Position numbers and translations under genes: made by a program
In this document: positions 1 to 9,272 of the stretch, in pieces
Layout of the letters: the number at the start of each line of letters is the position of its first letter
Numbering within the stretch: the first letter of the stretch is position 1
The notes under the pieces: model-generated
Seen by the model: only the letters and a program-made list of their open reading frames with translations
Database searches by the model: none
Told to the model about the DNA's origin: nothing
From: Bryobacterales bacterium F-183
GTDB taxonomy: Bacteria > Acidobacteriota > Terriglobia > Bryobacterales > Bryobacteraceae
Direction of reading: 5' to 3'
NCBI GenBank assembly: GCA_016865505.2
Contig: AP025252.1
Span: forward strand, 1,178,001-1,242,000
Length of the DNA: 64,000 nucleotides

Positions 1-756
1 AAGTAGTTGTAGCAGTACGTGCCGATCAGCACGCCCCAGATGGCCGGTTTGCGCATCACGGTGAGGAAAGGCATTTTCTGCGTCGCGTTCGCTTTGGCGC
101 TTGCGGCTTCGAGTTCGCGATCGTTATTGCGGACAAGCAATGCCCATGGGATAAGCCAAAAAAGGCCGCCGAGGCCAAGGACGACGAACATGGTCCGCCA
201 GCCGTACGCGCCGATGAAGTGCGCTGCAAGCCACGCGCCCGCTGCAGGACCGTACTTGGTGCCTGCCATAAAGATGCCGGTGGCGAGGCCGCGTGAGCGG
301 TCCGGGGTGTTGTAGCGGATCCAGCGGAAACTGGCTGGGGTTACCAAGGCTTCAAACACGCCCAGCAGCATGCGGATGAAGATCAGCATGGTGACGGTTT
401 GCACCATTCCTGTCGCGGCTGAGATACAACACCACAGCACGAAGAAGATCGTGTACGGGCTTTTGACGCCGAAGCGATCGACGAGCATCCCGGCGGGGAT
501 CTGTAGCAGCGCGTACGACCAGAAAAACGCTGAGTTCAGGGCTCCGCGGTCACTGTTGGTGAGCTGAAAGAACTGCGTGAACTCTTTTTGCGCCAGTGCC
601 ACCGAGAGGTTGGCGCGATCGATGTAGGCGATGATGACGCCCAGGCAAAGCAGCCATACGGTGGCCCATCGCTGCCAGTTCGGCAAAGGGGCGATGGCGG
701 CGGAACCTTCGGCGCTCACAGAAGTTGTGGATGCAGTGGCCGGCAAGTCACCCACG
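1..756 (-). CDS. MFS transporter, anion:cation symporter type (partial)
   Basis: The minus strand encodes the N-terminal half of a major facilitator transporter that runs off the left edge. Seen: a short soluble N-terminus, a first membrane helix, the family motif IDRANLSVA, and then DRFGVKSPYT after the second helix, which is the loop 2-3 MFS signature. Further helices follow up to the edge. The YIDRANLS start of the first periplasmic loop is typical of the ACS family (hexuronate, glucarate and similar organic anions); the substrate is inferred only to that level. I chose the GTG at 754-756 because it lies three bases after the rluD stop, which suggests translational coupling. A TTG at about 745 is the alternative. 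There is no clear Shine-Dalgarno site. Confidence 0.8.
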
Positions 757-759
757 ATA

Positions 760-1671
760 TCACGATAAGGACTTCAAAAACGCAGCAAGATCGTCCGGCA
801 AAGGCGCCTCTACTGTGATGCGCTCACCTGTGGTCGGACTGTCGAAGCGGATGCGGTGGGCGTGTAGGAAAAAGCGGTCCTTCAGGCCCATTCGCGTACT
901 TCCGCCGTAGAGTCCGTCGCCGACGATGGGGTGTCCGATGGTGGACATGTGTACGCGGATTTGGTGGGTGCGGCCGGTGCCGATGCGGATGCGCAGGTAC
1001 GTGCACTTGGCGGCGGCAAAACGCTCCTGCACTTTGTACTCGGTGAGCGCGGTGCGGCCGACGTCTTCGCGGGCGGACATACGGACGCGGCGCTGTGGAT
1101 CGCGCGAGATCTTGAGCGTGATCTTATCGGCGTCCGGCTTTACCAGCCCCTGTACCAGGGCCAGGTAGATCTTTTCCGTCGTGCGTGATGAAAACTGTTC
1201 GGCCAGAGCCCGATGTGCTGCGTCATTCTTGGCCACCAGGATCACTCCGCTGGTGTCTTTATCGAGCCGGTGTACGATGCCGGGACGAGCGTCGCCGCCG
1301 ACCGACGACAACGTCTCAAAGCGGTGTACCAGGCGGTTCACCAGCGTACCTTTGTGATTGCCTGCGCCGGCGTGAACGACGATGCCTGCTGGTTTGTTGA
1401 CCGCTACGACATCGGCGTCTTCGTACAGCACCTCCACCGGCAAGTCTTCCGCGACGGCGTGCAAAGGCGGTGGTGCGGCGGGTTCGACAGTGATCGCCTC
1501 GGTGCCTTTGAGCACTAGCGAGGTCTTGGTCACGGCCTTGGCGTTTACCAGCACGCGGCCGTCTTTGATCCATTCCTGGAGACGAGAGCGGCTGAACTGC
1601 GGCAGGCTGGCTTGCAGGAAGTGATCGAGGCGCCGGCCTGCGTCGGATGTGGTGACAGGAACCGAGATCAT
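760..1671 (-). CDS. rluD: 23S rRNA pseudouridine synthase, RluD family
   Basis: The 303-aa protein has an N-terminal S4 RNA-binding domain (about residues 11-60, RRLDHFLQ then IKDGRVLVN). It is followed by the RluA/RluD catalytic domain with the signature GIVHRLDKDTSG near residues 131-142, whose first Asp (D137) is the catalytic residue. The end carries the GRTHQIRVH motif. The family isomerises uridines in 23S rRNA helix 69 (RluD) or in related sites. The open frame extends further upstream, but the ATG at 1669-1671 overlaps the TAA of the preceding TolC-like gene (TAATG) and begins exactly where family homology starts. The exact target uridines cannot be told from sequence. Confidence 0.92.
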   Translation of the reverse strand: MISVPVTTSDAGRRLDHFLQASLPQFSRSRLQEWIKDGRVLVNAKAVTKTSLVLKGTEAITVEPAAPPPLHAVAEDLPVEVLYEDADVVAVNKPAGIVVHAGAGNHKGTLVNRLVHRFETLSSVGGDARPGIVHRLDKDTSGVILVAKNDAAHRALAEQFSSRTTEKIYLALVQGLVKPDADKITLKISRDPQRRVRMSAREDVGRTALTEYKVQERFAAAKCTYLRIRIGTGRTHQIRVHMSTIGHPIVGDGLYGGSTRMGLKDRFFLHAHRIRFDSPTTGERITVEAPLPDDLAAFLKSLS

Positions 1672-2963
1672 TACTGGAGGGCCGCCATCAAGCTTCCGGA
1701 ATGACGCAACAGTTCCAACCGCGCACGTTCCACGGCGTTCTGCGACGCGAAGTACAGCACCCACTTTTCGTCCTCGGCGACGCGCGCTTCTTCGAGGTCC
1801 TTCAGCAATGCGCGACCTTCTTCGTAGCGGGCCATGACCACGCCTACCTGATCGCGCGTGACGTCCAGATCGAGCTTGGCCACGTCGCGCGCGGACTCCG
1901 CTTTGCGAATGCCGATGTACGCCTCGCGAATGTCGGCGCTCACCTTGCTGCGTACCTGATTGACCTGGTTGCGCAGCTTGGCAACGTCGGTCTCCGCCTG
2001 CATGGCGTACGCTTTGGCACCGGGCGGCACAAGTAGCGGGACGGAGATCGAAAGGCCCACCTGCGTGTTGTGACGCTGGAACTTGTTGAAGAACTGGTCG
2101 TAGCCGTTGAAGCGCGCGAGTAGGGCGTACGAGGATACAAAGTCGATTTTGGGATAGCGTTCGGCGAGATAGCTTTTTACCTCCAAGCTCTTGGCGTGGA
2201 TCTGCGATTCGAGTCCTTTGATCTGCTTGTTGCCGGCGAGCGCTTGCGCGATGCTTTCCTCTTCATTGGCAGGCACCTGAAGTGGGGTGCGTTCTTCACG
2301 CGCGGGCTGTACGCGATCCCCAGCGTTCATGCCCAGAACCATTGCCAGATCGGCTTCTAGCGCGAGTTGGTCGCCTTCGAATTCCGTCAGGCGGTGGCGG
2401 GTTTTGGCGACGGCGAGTTCGGCCTTCTTCTTTTCGATGGGAAGTTCGCGACCTTCCGCGACGCGCGTTGCCACGACACCGGATGCCTTGGCGAGGCCGT
2501 CCACTTGCTTGCGCAGGTACTCGACGGTCTTCTGGTTCTGTTCGGCGGCGAGGAACAAGCTTGCGGTACGATAGGCGACCTCTTCCTGACGGCGGCCGAC
2601 CTCGATTTCCGCGCCGTGTTCCTGCTCTTTGGCCTGTGTGGCGCGGAAGCTCTGCGGGCGGTTGTAGATCGACATGAGGCCCTTCACTGTCGCGATGGAC
2701 GGCGTGGCGCCTTCCACACTTTGCGGGATGCCCCAGCTATAGCCGATGCCGCTGCCAGCGTAGAGGCGCGGCGAGAACGGATCGCGCGCCACACGAACAC
2801 CGTAGCGCGCCTTCTGCTCATCGAGGCGGGCCAGCGCGATGTCGGGGTTCTGCTTCATCGCCGCGTCCACCGCTTGCCGCAACGTCATGGTGTGTACTTC
2901 CGCGGCGCTCAGTGTCAAAGCCACGGCAGCAGGCAACAATAGAAGAAGGCGCATCATCACCAT
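1671..2963 (-). CDS. TolC-family outer membrane protein
   Basis: The 430-aa protein has a signal peptide (hydrophobic MRLLLLLPAAVALTLSAAE) and then two long alpha-helical, Ala/Glu/Arg-rich segments. The start MTLRQAVDAAMKQNPDIALA is the classic opening of outer membrane efflux (OEP) repeats. Such proteins trimerise into outer-membrane channels for type I secretion or RND efflux. No membrane-fusion or RND partner lies next to it in the window, so the transported substrate is unknown. Its stop overlaps the rluD start, so the two are probably cotranscribed. The gene diverges from larC with 31 bp between starts. ATG at 2957 is a possible alternative start. Confidence 0.85.
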   Translation of the reverse strand: MVMMRLLLLLPAAVALTLSAAEVHTMTLRQAVDAAMKQNPDIALARLDEQKARYGVRVARDPFSPRLYAGSGIGYSWGIPQSVEGATPSIATVKGLMSIYNRPQSFRATQAKEQEHGAEIEVGRRQEEVAYRTASLFLAAEQNQKTVEYLRKQVDGLAKASGVVATRVAEGRELPIEKKKAELAVAKTRHRLTEFEGDQLALEADLAMVLGMNAGDRVQPAREERTPLQVPANEEESIAQALAGNKQIKGLESQIHAKSLEVKSYLAERYPKIDFVSSYALLARFNGYDQFFNKFQRHNTQVGLSISVPLLVPPGAKAYAMQAETDVAKLRNQVNQVRSKVSADIREAYIGIRKAESARDVAKLDLDVTRDQVGVVMARYEEGRALLKDLEEARVAEDEKWVLYFASQNAVERARLELLRHSGSLMAALQ

Positions 2964-2994
2964 TCAGGGTAACTGGCGCGCGCGTAAACCTTCT

Positions 2995-3711
2995 ATGAAG
3001 ATCTGTTATCTCGACCTTTACTCCGGCGTTAGTGGAGACATGCTGATGGGCGCGTTAGTGGACGCTGGTGTCCCGCGGGAGCCGATCCTTGCTGCGCTGG
3101 AATCGTTCGGGCTGGAGGCGAAGTTCGAGTTCGTCAAGGTACGCAAGAAGGGCATCGCGGGAACCAAGTTCAACGTCTATGCGCAGGACGATGCGCCGCA
3201 CCGGCATCTCTCCAAAATCCTGACGATGATTGACGCCGCCAGCATTCCGGATGCGGCGAAGGAGCGCGCCAAGGCTGTGTTTCAGCTGATTGGCAAGGTG
3301 GAAGCGGGGATCCATCAGATGCCCGAGGAGCGAGTGCACTTCCATGAGGTCGGCGCGATCGATTCCATTGCGGACATCGTGGGCGTCTGTCTGGGTTTTG
3401 AGCTGTTGGGCGCAGACAAGGTTGTCGCTTCGCCGCTGAACGTGGGTACGGGGATGGTGGAGACGGCGCACGGGCGGCTTCCGGTGCCTGCGCCTGCTAC
3501 GGCGGAGATCCTGAAGGGAGTGCCGGTTTATTCCAACGACGCGCGCGGGGAACTGGCGACGCCTACCGGCGCGGCCTTGGTGGCGAGCCTTGCCAGCAGT
3601 TTTGGCAACATGCCTGCAATGACGATTCGCAGCATCGGGTACGGCGCGGGTACGAAAGAGTTGCCAATGCAGGCGAATATGGTTCGCCTGGTGTTTGGCG
3701 ATACGGCCTAG
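2995..3711 (+). CDS. larC: LarC-type nickel-insertion protein, N-terminal half only
   Basis: The product matches the first half of the LarC/DUF111 (TIGR00299) family: it opens MKICYLDLYSGVSGDM and carries EERVHFHEVGAIDSIAD and AHGRLPVPAPATAE. LarC inserts nickel (as a CTP-dependent cyclometallase) into the pyridinium-dithiocarboxylate cofactor of lactate racemase. At 238 aa it is far shorter than the roughly 380-420 aa of complete LarC. It stops at VRLVFGDTA, about where LarC1 ends in lactobacilli, in which LarC2 is reached by a ribosomal frameshift. No LarC2 sequence follows: the next bases are a convergent gene on the minus strand, and the two stop codons overlap. The open frame begins further upstream, but ATG 2995 starts the conserved domain. 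Confidence 0.8.
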   Translation: MKICYLDLYSGVSGDMLMGALVDAGVPREPILAALESFGLEAKFEFVKVRKKGIAGTKFNVYAQDDAPHRHLSKILTMIDAASIPDAAKERAKAVFQLIGKVEAGIHQMPEERVHFHEVGAIDSIADIVGVCLGFELLGADKVVASPLNVGTGMVETAHGRLPVPAPATAEILKGVPVYSNDARGELATPTGAALVASLASSFGNMPAMTIRSIGYGAGTKELPMQANMVRLVFGDTA

Positions 3712-4274
3712 CGGACGCTGCTTTCGAGCTGCGGGTCTTCCACGAGGCGCGTGTTCCACAGTACGTAGAGCGCGTGTGCGGCGAGCATACCGCCGGCCAT
3801 ACCGACGAGCATCACGGCGTGGCTGACCCATGCCGGAGGTGCGGCGTGACCCGATAGTGCGATGGCGGGCAGATGCGCGAGCGCCATACCGACGGCCATA
3901 CCGGCGCCGTCCATTGCCAGGAACGCGATGCCGTTTCCGCGACGGCGTGCTTCTGCCACGCAGCGTGCGTACTTCCAGGTGAGCGGCATGGTTACCAACA
4001 GCATGCCTGCCGTCATGACAAACAGGTGCGTCCAGCTAAAGGAGATGTGGCAGGCCATGCCCGCCCCAGGACCATACTTGCCCGCCGCGAACATCGCCAA
4101 CGAACCTGGGCCCAGCATCAGGAGATACATGTCGAGATGCGAGTTCCAATGCTCACGAGTCCAGGCCAGCAGGCCCGTGATGGCGATGATCGCAGCGGCT
4201 GGAAGAAGAGGCGGCGCCGGGTCGAACAGCAGGACCTGTATCAAAGCGCAAGTCGTCAGGAACCACGGATTCAT
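3708..4274 (-). CDS. Integral membrane protein at the end of the cbb3 operon, family not recognised
   Basis: This 188-aa protein is mostly hydrophobic, with about five predicted membrane segments. It is rich in Met and His (MACHISFSWTHLFVMTAGM), which could suggest metal contact, but I do not recognise the family. Its ATG (4272-4274) overlaps the TGA of the Cu-ATPase gene (ATGA), so it is the last gene of the ccoSNOP-ATPase operon. From position alone it may help oxidase assembly or copper handling; canonical ccoG and ccoH are missing from the cluster. Its TAG overlaps that of larC tail to tail. Confidence 0.65.
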   Translation of the reverse strand: MNPWFLTTCALIQVLLFDPAPPLLPAAAIIAITGLLAWTREHWNSHLDMYLLMLGPGSLAMFAAGKYGPGAGMACHISFSWTHLFVMTAGMLLVTMPLTWKYARCVAEARRRGNGIAFLAMDGAGMAVGMALAHLPAIALSGHAAPPAWVSHAVMLVGMAGGMLAAHALYVLWNTRLVEDPQLESSVR

Positions 4275-6172
4275 ACCCGGTCCTCTCCTTCCATCAAGTG
4301 CATCGAGTAGACGATCACGGTCAGACTCGATGCCATCATCAACAACGCCGACGCCAGCGGAGGTAGAAAGCCGGCTGCGGCAAATCCCATACCGATCAGG
4401 TTGTAGGCCAGCGAGAAGCCGATGCTCCAGCGCACGACGGTACGCGTCTTGCGGGCCAGCGTAATCGCCTTGGCAAGCTGATCCCAATCGCGATGCAGAA
4501 ACGCCAGGTCGCTGACGTCGCGCACTACTTCGTTGCTGTCCGGCGCGGCGCAGGCCACATGGCTCCAGGCCATCGCGGCGCTGTCGTTGATGCCGTCGCC
4601 GGCAAAGAGCACGTGCTTGCCTTCGGCCTGCAGGTCCGACACGAGTTCGTGCTTGGCGGATGGCGTCTGGCCGGTCCAGCGCTGGCGGATCGGGATGGCG
4701 GCGGCGTTCTTTTCGCGGCGATCTCCGGTGGCGAGCATCACGTCGACGCCGATGGCTTCGAGGGCAGCAACCGCAGGGCTGACGTTGTCCACGGTGCGTT
4801 CGCGCAGGTGAATCGTCGCGGCGAGTTGTCCGTCCACCATCACGCTTAGTTGACCGCTGGTGTCGTCAGTGGCGACGCCGGCAAACAGTCTGCGGCCGTC
4901 GTCGAAGGTGGCTTCAATGCCCGAGCCGGGCAGCAGCCGTACATGTGTGAGATGCGTGGCCGCTGCGGCGGGCTCGTCTCGCCACAGCGGCTCCAGCGTG
5001 CGGGCCAGCGCGTGACGGCTGGCGACTTCCGCTTCACGCAGCAGATACCGCAACTCCGAGGTGCGGGTCTGCCATTCGGGCTCCACCTTCCAACTCACTT
5101 CGTACTCTTCGGGCAAGGTGAGGGTGCCTGTCTTGTCGAACACGACGGTGTCGATCTCGGCCAGCTTTTCGACGGCGTCTCCCGACCTCGCGGCGATGCC
5201 CATTTCACGGAGACGCGCAATGGCGGTCCAAACGGCGAGCGGTGTCGCAAAGCCCAAGGCACAGGGGCAGGCGATGACAGCCACGGCCAGCGCGATGAAC
5301 AGCGCGCGATCCCACGGCATGTACTGGGATTGGAAAAGGAATGTCGCGAGTGAGGCCAGAAAGACCAGCGGTACGAACCAGCGGACGGCCTGCATGGCGA
5401 TCTTTTGTTCGCGGCCCGGACGGTTGAGGCCGCCTTCGACGAGGGTACGGATGCGGTCGATCTGGTTCTCTTCGACGGGCTTGATGACTACGGCGTCGAG
5501 CGATCCGTCGAGCGGGAAGGATCCAGCCAACAATAGGTCGCCGACCGCCTTGCGCACAGCCAAACTCTCGCCGGTTAGTGAGGTTTCCTGCACGAAGGCA
5601 GACCCTGCCAGGACGTCCGCATCCACGGGGACGGGCTCACCGGGGAGGATCCGGATGCGGTCGCCGGGGTTGAGGCTGGAGGCAGCGGTAACACTGCCAT
5701 CCATGCGCCGGGCCAGCCGTTTTTCGGGCGCCCATTCTTCGAGGGAGGCGAGTACGCGGCGTTTGCCGTAGGCACCCACTTGCCGGCCCAGCGCATAGAT
5801 GACAAGCAGCATGGCGGCCACGTCGGCATAGCCTGCACCGGTCCCGCGAATGAAGTACAGCGCGGAGGCCGAGAGGCTGGCGACGATGCCCACCAAAAAC
5901 AATAATTCGATCGAGAGTTGACGGCGGCGCAGGCTGCGCCAGGCACTTTCCACAAACTCCGCGGCGAGCAGCAGGAACACCGGCAACGCGATGAAGCAGG
6001 ATGTCAGTTCCAGCGAGAAACGTTCTTCGGCCGTAACGTCGGAGCCGTTCAACGCCATGCTGAACACCATACCGTTCATCGCGAGAAACGCCCCGCCTCC
6101 AATCCGCCACCAGACGGAGGCGGGCGCTTCATCGATGCAGGCGCAGCTTGCTGTAGGTACCGTGGGAGTCAT
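4271..6172 (-). CDS. ccoI: Cu+-translocating P1B-type ATPase (CcoI/FixI-like)
   Basis: The 633-aa P-type ATPase shows the actuator motif TGES (200-203), the membrane metal site CPC (302-304), the phosphorylated Asp in DKTGTLT (D346), and the hinge motif GDGINDSAAM. The C-terminal membrane pair carries YN and MxxSS, the residues of Cu+ (P1B-1) pumps. There is no full N-terminal HMA domain; only a Cys-rich SCAC stretch remains near residue 10. In cbb3 clusters such pumps (CcoI/FixI, CtpA) deliver copper for oxidase maturation, and its place 12 bp after ccoP supports that. A general copper-export CopA role is less likely given the context. Confidence 0.88.
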   Translation of the reverse strand: MTPTVPTASCACIDEAPASVWWRIGGGAFLAMNGMVFSMALNGSDVTAEERFSLELTSCFIALPVFLLLAAEFVESAWRSLRRRQLSIELLFLVGIVASLSASALYFIRGTGAGYADVAAMLLVIYALGRQVGAYGKRRVLASLEEWAPEKRLARRMDGSVTAASSLNPGDRIRILPGEPVPVDADVLAGSAFVQETSLTGESLAVRKAVGDLLLAGSFPLDGSLDAVVIKPVEENQIDRIRTLVEGGLNRPGREQKIAMQAVRWFVPLVFLASLATFLFQSQYMPWDRALFIALAVAVIACPCALGFATPLAVWTAIARLREMGIAARSGDAVEKLAEIDTVVFDKTGTLTLPEEYEVSWKVEPEWQTRTSELRYLLREAEVASRHALARTLEPLWRDEPAAAATHLTHVRLLPGSGIEATFDDGRRLFAGVATDDTSGQLSVMVDGQLAATIHLRERTVDNVSPAVAALEAIGVDVMLATGDRREKNAAAIPIRQRWTGQTPSAKHELVSDLQAEGKHVLFAGDGINDSAAMAWSHVACAAPDSNEVVRDVSDLAFLHRDWDQLAKAITLARKTRTVVRWSIGFSLAYNLIGMGFAAAGFLPPLASALLMMASSLTVIVYSMHLMEGEDRV

Positions 6173-6184
6173 CAGGAACCGTAC

Positions 6185-6904
6185 CTACTTGGGCTGCGCC
6201 TGCGGTGTTGCCGCGGTGGGAGGCGCCGCGGAAGGAGCAGCCGGAGCGGGTGCTGAGGAAGCGGCGAACGCATCCAGCGTTGCGGGACGCCATTCACCTT
6301 TACCCTCGGTCTCCTTGCGGACAGCCGCGACAAACTCTTTGCTGATGGGGTCGGCTTTGTTGCCAAAGGAATTGCGGATGTACGTCAGCACGGCCGCAAT
6401 CTCTTCGTCGTCCCGGTTATCCCAGGCGGGCATCTGCGAGTTGTAGTGCTTTCCCAACACCGTCAGGTCGCCACTCAAACCTCGCAGAACAAGCGCTGCC
6501 AGCCTGCGCTTGTCGCCCAGCACGTACTCGGAGCCCGCCAGCGGCGGATAGTTCTCCGGTACGCCCTTGCCGTGATCCTGGTGGCAGTTCATACAAACGC
6601 CGTACACTTCCTTGCCCAGTTCCATGGGGTTCTGCGCAGGTGCGGTGATGGCGCCGCCGGCCAGAGCTTTTTCGGCTAAGCCGTCTGCCGACCACGTGCC
6701 ACCGTACATGCCGATGTACCAGCCGCCCCACAGTACGGCGGCAAAGCACAGCAGGATGTACGACACGGGGGTGGGCGCAATACCGTCACGAGGTTCCTGC
6801 ATTTCGCGCATCGCTGCACGATGCAGGACATGTACCGGATCTGGCGGTAGCTCCTGGTTGGGGTTCTGTTCCGGACCGGTGTTGTCGTTGTGAATCGAGC
6901 TCAT
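6185..6904 (-). CDS. ccoP: cbb3-type cytochrome oxidase subunit III, monoheme variant (CcoP-like)
   Basis: The 239-aa protein has a soluble N-terminus, one membrane helix (about residues 49-66) and a periplasmic cytochrome c domain. That domain holds one haem site, CMNCH, and a later Met in NSQMPAW as the likely axial ligand. Canonical CcoP has two haems, so this is a shorter monoheme form. The C-terminus is an Ala/Pro-rich tail. It passes electrons to CcoO/CcoN in the cytoplasmic membrane. The ATG overlaps the ccoO stop (ATGA). Confidence 0.85.
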   Translation of the reverse strand: MSSIHNDNTGPEQNPNQELPPDPVHVLHRAAMREMQEPRDGIAPTPVSYILLCFAAVLWGGWYIGMYGGTWSADGLAEKALAGGAITAPAQNPMELGKEVYGVCMNCHQDHGKGVPENYPPLAGSEYVLGDKRRLAALVLRGLSGDLTVLGKHYNSQMPAWDNRDDEEIAAVLTYIRNSFGNKADPISKEFVAAVRKETEGKGEWRPATLDAFAASSAPAPAAPSAAPPTAATPQAQPK

Positions 6905-7509
6905 TGATTGGCCTCCGGAAGCGGGAAGGATTGATTCAGCCGTTTCAGGTACGCAATCAACTGCCGTCCGCGCTCATTCGGCAGGATGTGCGTGACATCG
7001 CCGTGTCCGTTGCCGGGCAGGCGGATCGCTTCAGCCGGTGGCATCTGCCCGCGCTTTACTTCGTCGAAGAAGTAGTTGTAGCGGGGCATCACCGAACCGG
7101 GCGACGTCAGCTGCGGGTTGTACAGATGCAAGGCATGCCAGCTTTCGGACGGCTGCCGTGCGCCGATGCTTGCGAGGTCCGGGCCCGTACGCATGGTGCC
7201 CAACTGATGCGGGCGATCTTCCAGATAATCGCGAGGTACGCTGCGGCGGGTGCCCCAACCGCGGCGGATGTCCGCGCCGTAGCCCTTCATGCGGACCTGC
7301 TGCGTGTGGCAGTAGATGCAGCCCTGGGCGATGTAGACGCCGCGGCCTTTGTCCTGGTCGCCGAAGTAGGCTTCCGGGTAGCGGCGGCCGTCGGCTTTGA
7401 CCACAGGCTTGAGGCTTTGGAACTGCCAGTTCGGAATCAGCACCAGGCCGGTTACCGACGACAGGATCGTCAGCAGGATGCCGAATGCGAGAAGGAATGT
7501 CTTACTCAT
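6901..7509 (-). CDS. ccoO: cbb3-type cytochrome oxidase subunit II (CcoO)
   Basis: The 202-aa protein has an N-terminal membrane anchor (about residues 5-25) and a periplasmic domain with a single haem-binding CIYCHTQQ motif. The motif is preceded by GRGVYIAQGC, which is characteristic of CcoO. The segment PGSVMPRYNYFF holds the candidate Met ligand, as in the family. It carries electrons from CcoP to the haem-copper core. It overlaps ccoN upstream and ccoP downstream by four bases each, so the subunits are translationally coupled. Confidence 0.93.
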   Translation of the reverse strand: MSKTFLLAFGILLTILSSVTGLVLIPNWQFQSLKPVVKADGRRYPEAYFGDQDKGRGVYIAQGCIYCHTQQVRMKGYGADIRRGWGTRRSVPRDYLEDRPHQLGTMRTGPDLASIGARQPSESWHALHLYNPQLTSPGSVMPRYNYFFDEVKRGQMPPAEAIRLPGNGHGDVTHILPNERGRQLIAYLKRLNQSFPLPEANQ

Positions 7510-9008
7510 TGCGCTGCCTCCGCTCCTTTTTCGGCCTTTAGGATGTCCTTCCAGTCACGGTCGGTATCGAGCATCGTGGGGCTTGCCCAGGTGAACTTGT
7601 GCGGCGTTACGATGCGGACGAAGTTGATGAGAAACGCCACGGTGCCGGCGAGGAGGATCACGCCGCCGAGCGTACGCAATTGCAGGTACGGCACGGTGAA
7701 CTGCACGATGTTGAGGAACGGTACCGAGGGGTCGTTCATCATCATGCCCTGGCGGATGCCGGCATAGCACATGGCGCCGCCGTAAATGGCCGTACCGATG
7801 AGCGTGCACCAGAAGTGGATGCGGATGAGCCGTGCGCTGCTCCATTCCCGATTCATGAGGCGAGGCATCGCGTAGTAGATCATCGCGAACATCAACGGTG
7901 CGAAGAAGCCGTACATGCCCAGGTGCACGTGGCCGATGGTGTAGTGCGTGAAGTGCGTAATTTCCTGGTGGCTGCGCAGAGATTCCAGAGACCCCTGGAA
8001 GCTTGCGAAGGTGTACATCATCGAGCCCATCACGGCGAAGCGCAGGGTTGGGCTGGTCTTCAACAGGTGGAAGCTGCCGACCATCGTCATGTGGTGGTTG
8101 ATGCCGATGGTGATGACCGGAATGAACATCATCATGCTGCCGACGACGCCGAGGGTGATGGTCCAGGCCGGGAGAGGTCCGCCGGTGAGGTGGTGGGTAC
8201 CCGCCCAGTTGTAGAAGATGGCGTTGGCCCAGAAGCCCAGCAGCGACAGGTGGTAGCTGTGGATGGGCTTGCCGATGACTTTGGGGATCAGATAGTACGC
8301 GGCGGCGATGCCGGTGGGCGTCGCGAACAAGCCGACGACGTTATGGCCGTACCACCAGTTGGCGATCGCCTGCGCGACACCGTCGACAGCGCCGAGGTTG
8401 GTGCAGGCTTCGGCGGAGAGCACGAGCACGGGGAACCATACGGTTACCGCCATCAGGTACCACTGCGAGACGTAGGTATGCGTGGTCTTCTTCTGGAAGT
8501 ACATCGTGAAGTTGGCGATCACGATGAAGACGTACGGTACGACGAGGAAGGGCATGGCCCACAGCGGAAATTCCAGGGTCTCGACGCCGGTGGACTGGCC
8601 CATGAAGATCCCGATGACACCCAGCAGGATGCCGACGTTGAATACGAGTCCGCCGGCGATGAGCAGTTTGGTGTAGGGCATTCTGACCTGGCATAGGCGC
8701 GCTTGCAGCCAGAGCAAGGTACCCGAGGCGGCCACACCGCCGAAGCCGTAGATCGCGGTATCCCAGTGGACGGCGCGCATACGGCCGAAGGTCAGCCATT
8801 CAATGCCGCCCAGGAAGCCGGGGTTGTGCAACTTGATCGAGGTGATGATGCCGGCGATGGAGGCGAAGGTCAGCCAGAAGAGCGCTGCGCCCCAATAGAG
8901 CACGATCACCTGTTTGCTCGACCGGTCCACCTGGACGCGAGCTTCAATCTCGGGCGTACTCAGCGCGCCAAGCGAGGCGGCTGCTGCGGAACTGGATTCC
9001 GTTACCAT
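7506..9008 (-). CDS. ccoN: cbb3-type cytochrome oxidase subunit I (CcoN)
   Basis: The 500-aa protein has about twelve membrane segments. The haem-copper ligands are visible: WWYGHNVVG holds the CuB His, GTHHLTG the next two His, and FTHYTIGHVHLGMYGFF the haem ligands. This is the proton-pumping, O2-reducing core of the high-affinity C-type oxidase used at low oxygen. It is of usual length. The ATG overlaps the stop of the upstream ccoS (ATGGTAA). Confidence 0.95.
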   Translation of the reverse strand: MVTESSSAAAASLGALSTPEIEARVQVDRSSKQVIVLYWGAALFWLTFASIAGIITSIKLHNPGFLGGIEWLTFGRMRAVHWDTAIYGFGGVAASGTLLWLQARLCQVRMPYTKLLIAGGLVFNVGILLGVIGIFMGQSTGVETLEFPLWAMPFLVVPYVFIVIANFTMYFQKKTTHTYVSQWYLMAVTVWFPVLVLSAEACTNLGAVDGVAQAIANWWYGHNVVGLFATPTGIAAAYYLIPKVIGKPIHSYHLSLLGFWANAIFYNWAGTHHLTGGPLPAWTITLGVVGSMMMFIPVITIGINHHMTMVGSFHLLKTSPTLRFAVMGSMMYTFASFQGSLESLRSHQEITHFTHYTIGHVHLGMYGFFAPLMFAMIYYAMPRLMNREWSSARLIRIHFWCTLIGTAIYGGAMCYAGIRQGMMMNDPSVPFLNIVQFTVPYLQLRTLGGVILLAGTVAFLINFVRIVTPHKFTWASPTMLDTDRDWKDILKAEKGAEAAQ

Positions 9009-9235
9009 TTCGGCTGCTCTCCCGGAAAGTGGTCTGTGACGATGCCCACGGGCTCGTCTTCGTCAAAAATCATGCGGGCTCCCTGCCGGAGGTCGCGGAA
9101 CTCACCGCGGCGGATGGCCCAGGCGAGTAGCCAGACCATGACGGTGCCGCTAATCAGCGCGAACGACCAGATAAAGATGAAAACTCCAAACACGCAAAAG
9201 CCTCCGGCGTCCTTCGGGTGCAATCGCTTTTCCAC
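9002..9235 (-). CDS. ccoS: cbb3 oxidase assembly protein, CcoS-like
   Basis: This 77-aa protein has one membrane helix followed by WAIRRGEFRDLRQGARMIFD, the CcoS hallmark, where an Arg-x-Gly-[QE]-[FY]-x-D-L stretch leads to a short acidic tail. CcoS is needed for maturation of the haem/Cu cofactors of cbb3 oxidase. The N-terminus is longer than usual (MEKRLHPKDAGGFC), and the acidic segment is extended. It is the first gene of the oxidase operon, unlike the common position after ccoI. Confidence 0.75.
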   Translation of the reverse strand: MEKRLHPKDAGGFCVFGVFIFIWSFALISGTVMVWLLAWAIRRGEFRDLRQGARMIFDEDEPVGIVTDHFPGEQPKW

Positions 9236-9272
9236 ACTTAAGTGATTGGTTTATTTGGCGGCGATCTAAGGG

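Noticed and set aside
7599-8696. 365-codon open frame antisense to ccoN
   Set aside because: Low-complexity His/Asp/Arg-rich translation opposite a certain oxidase gene; a shadow of high-GC coding DNA.
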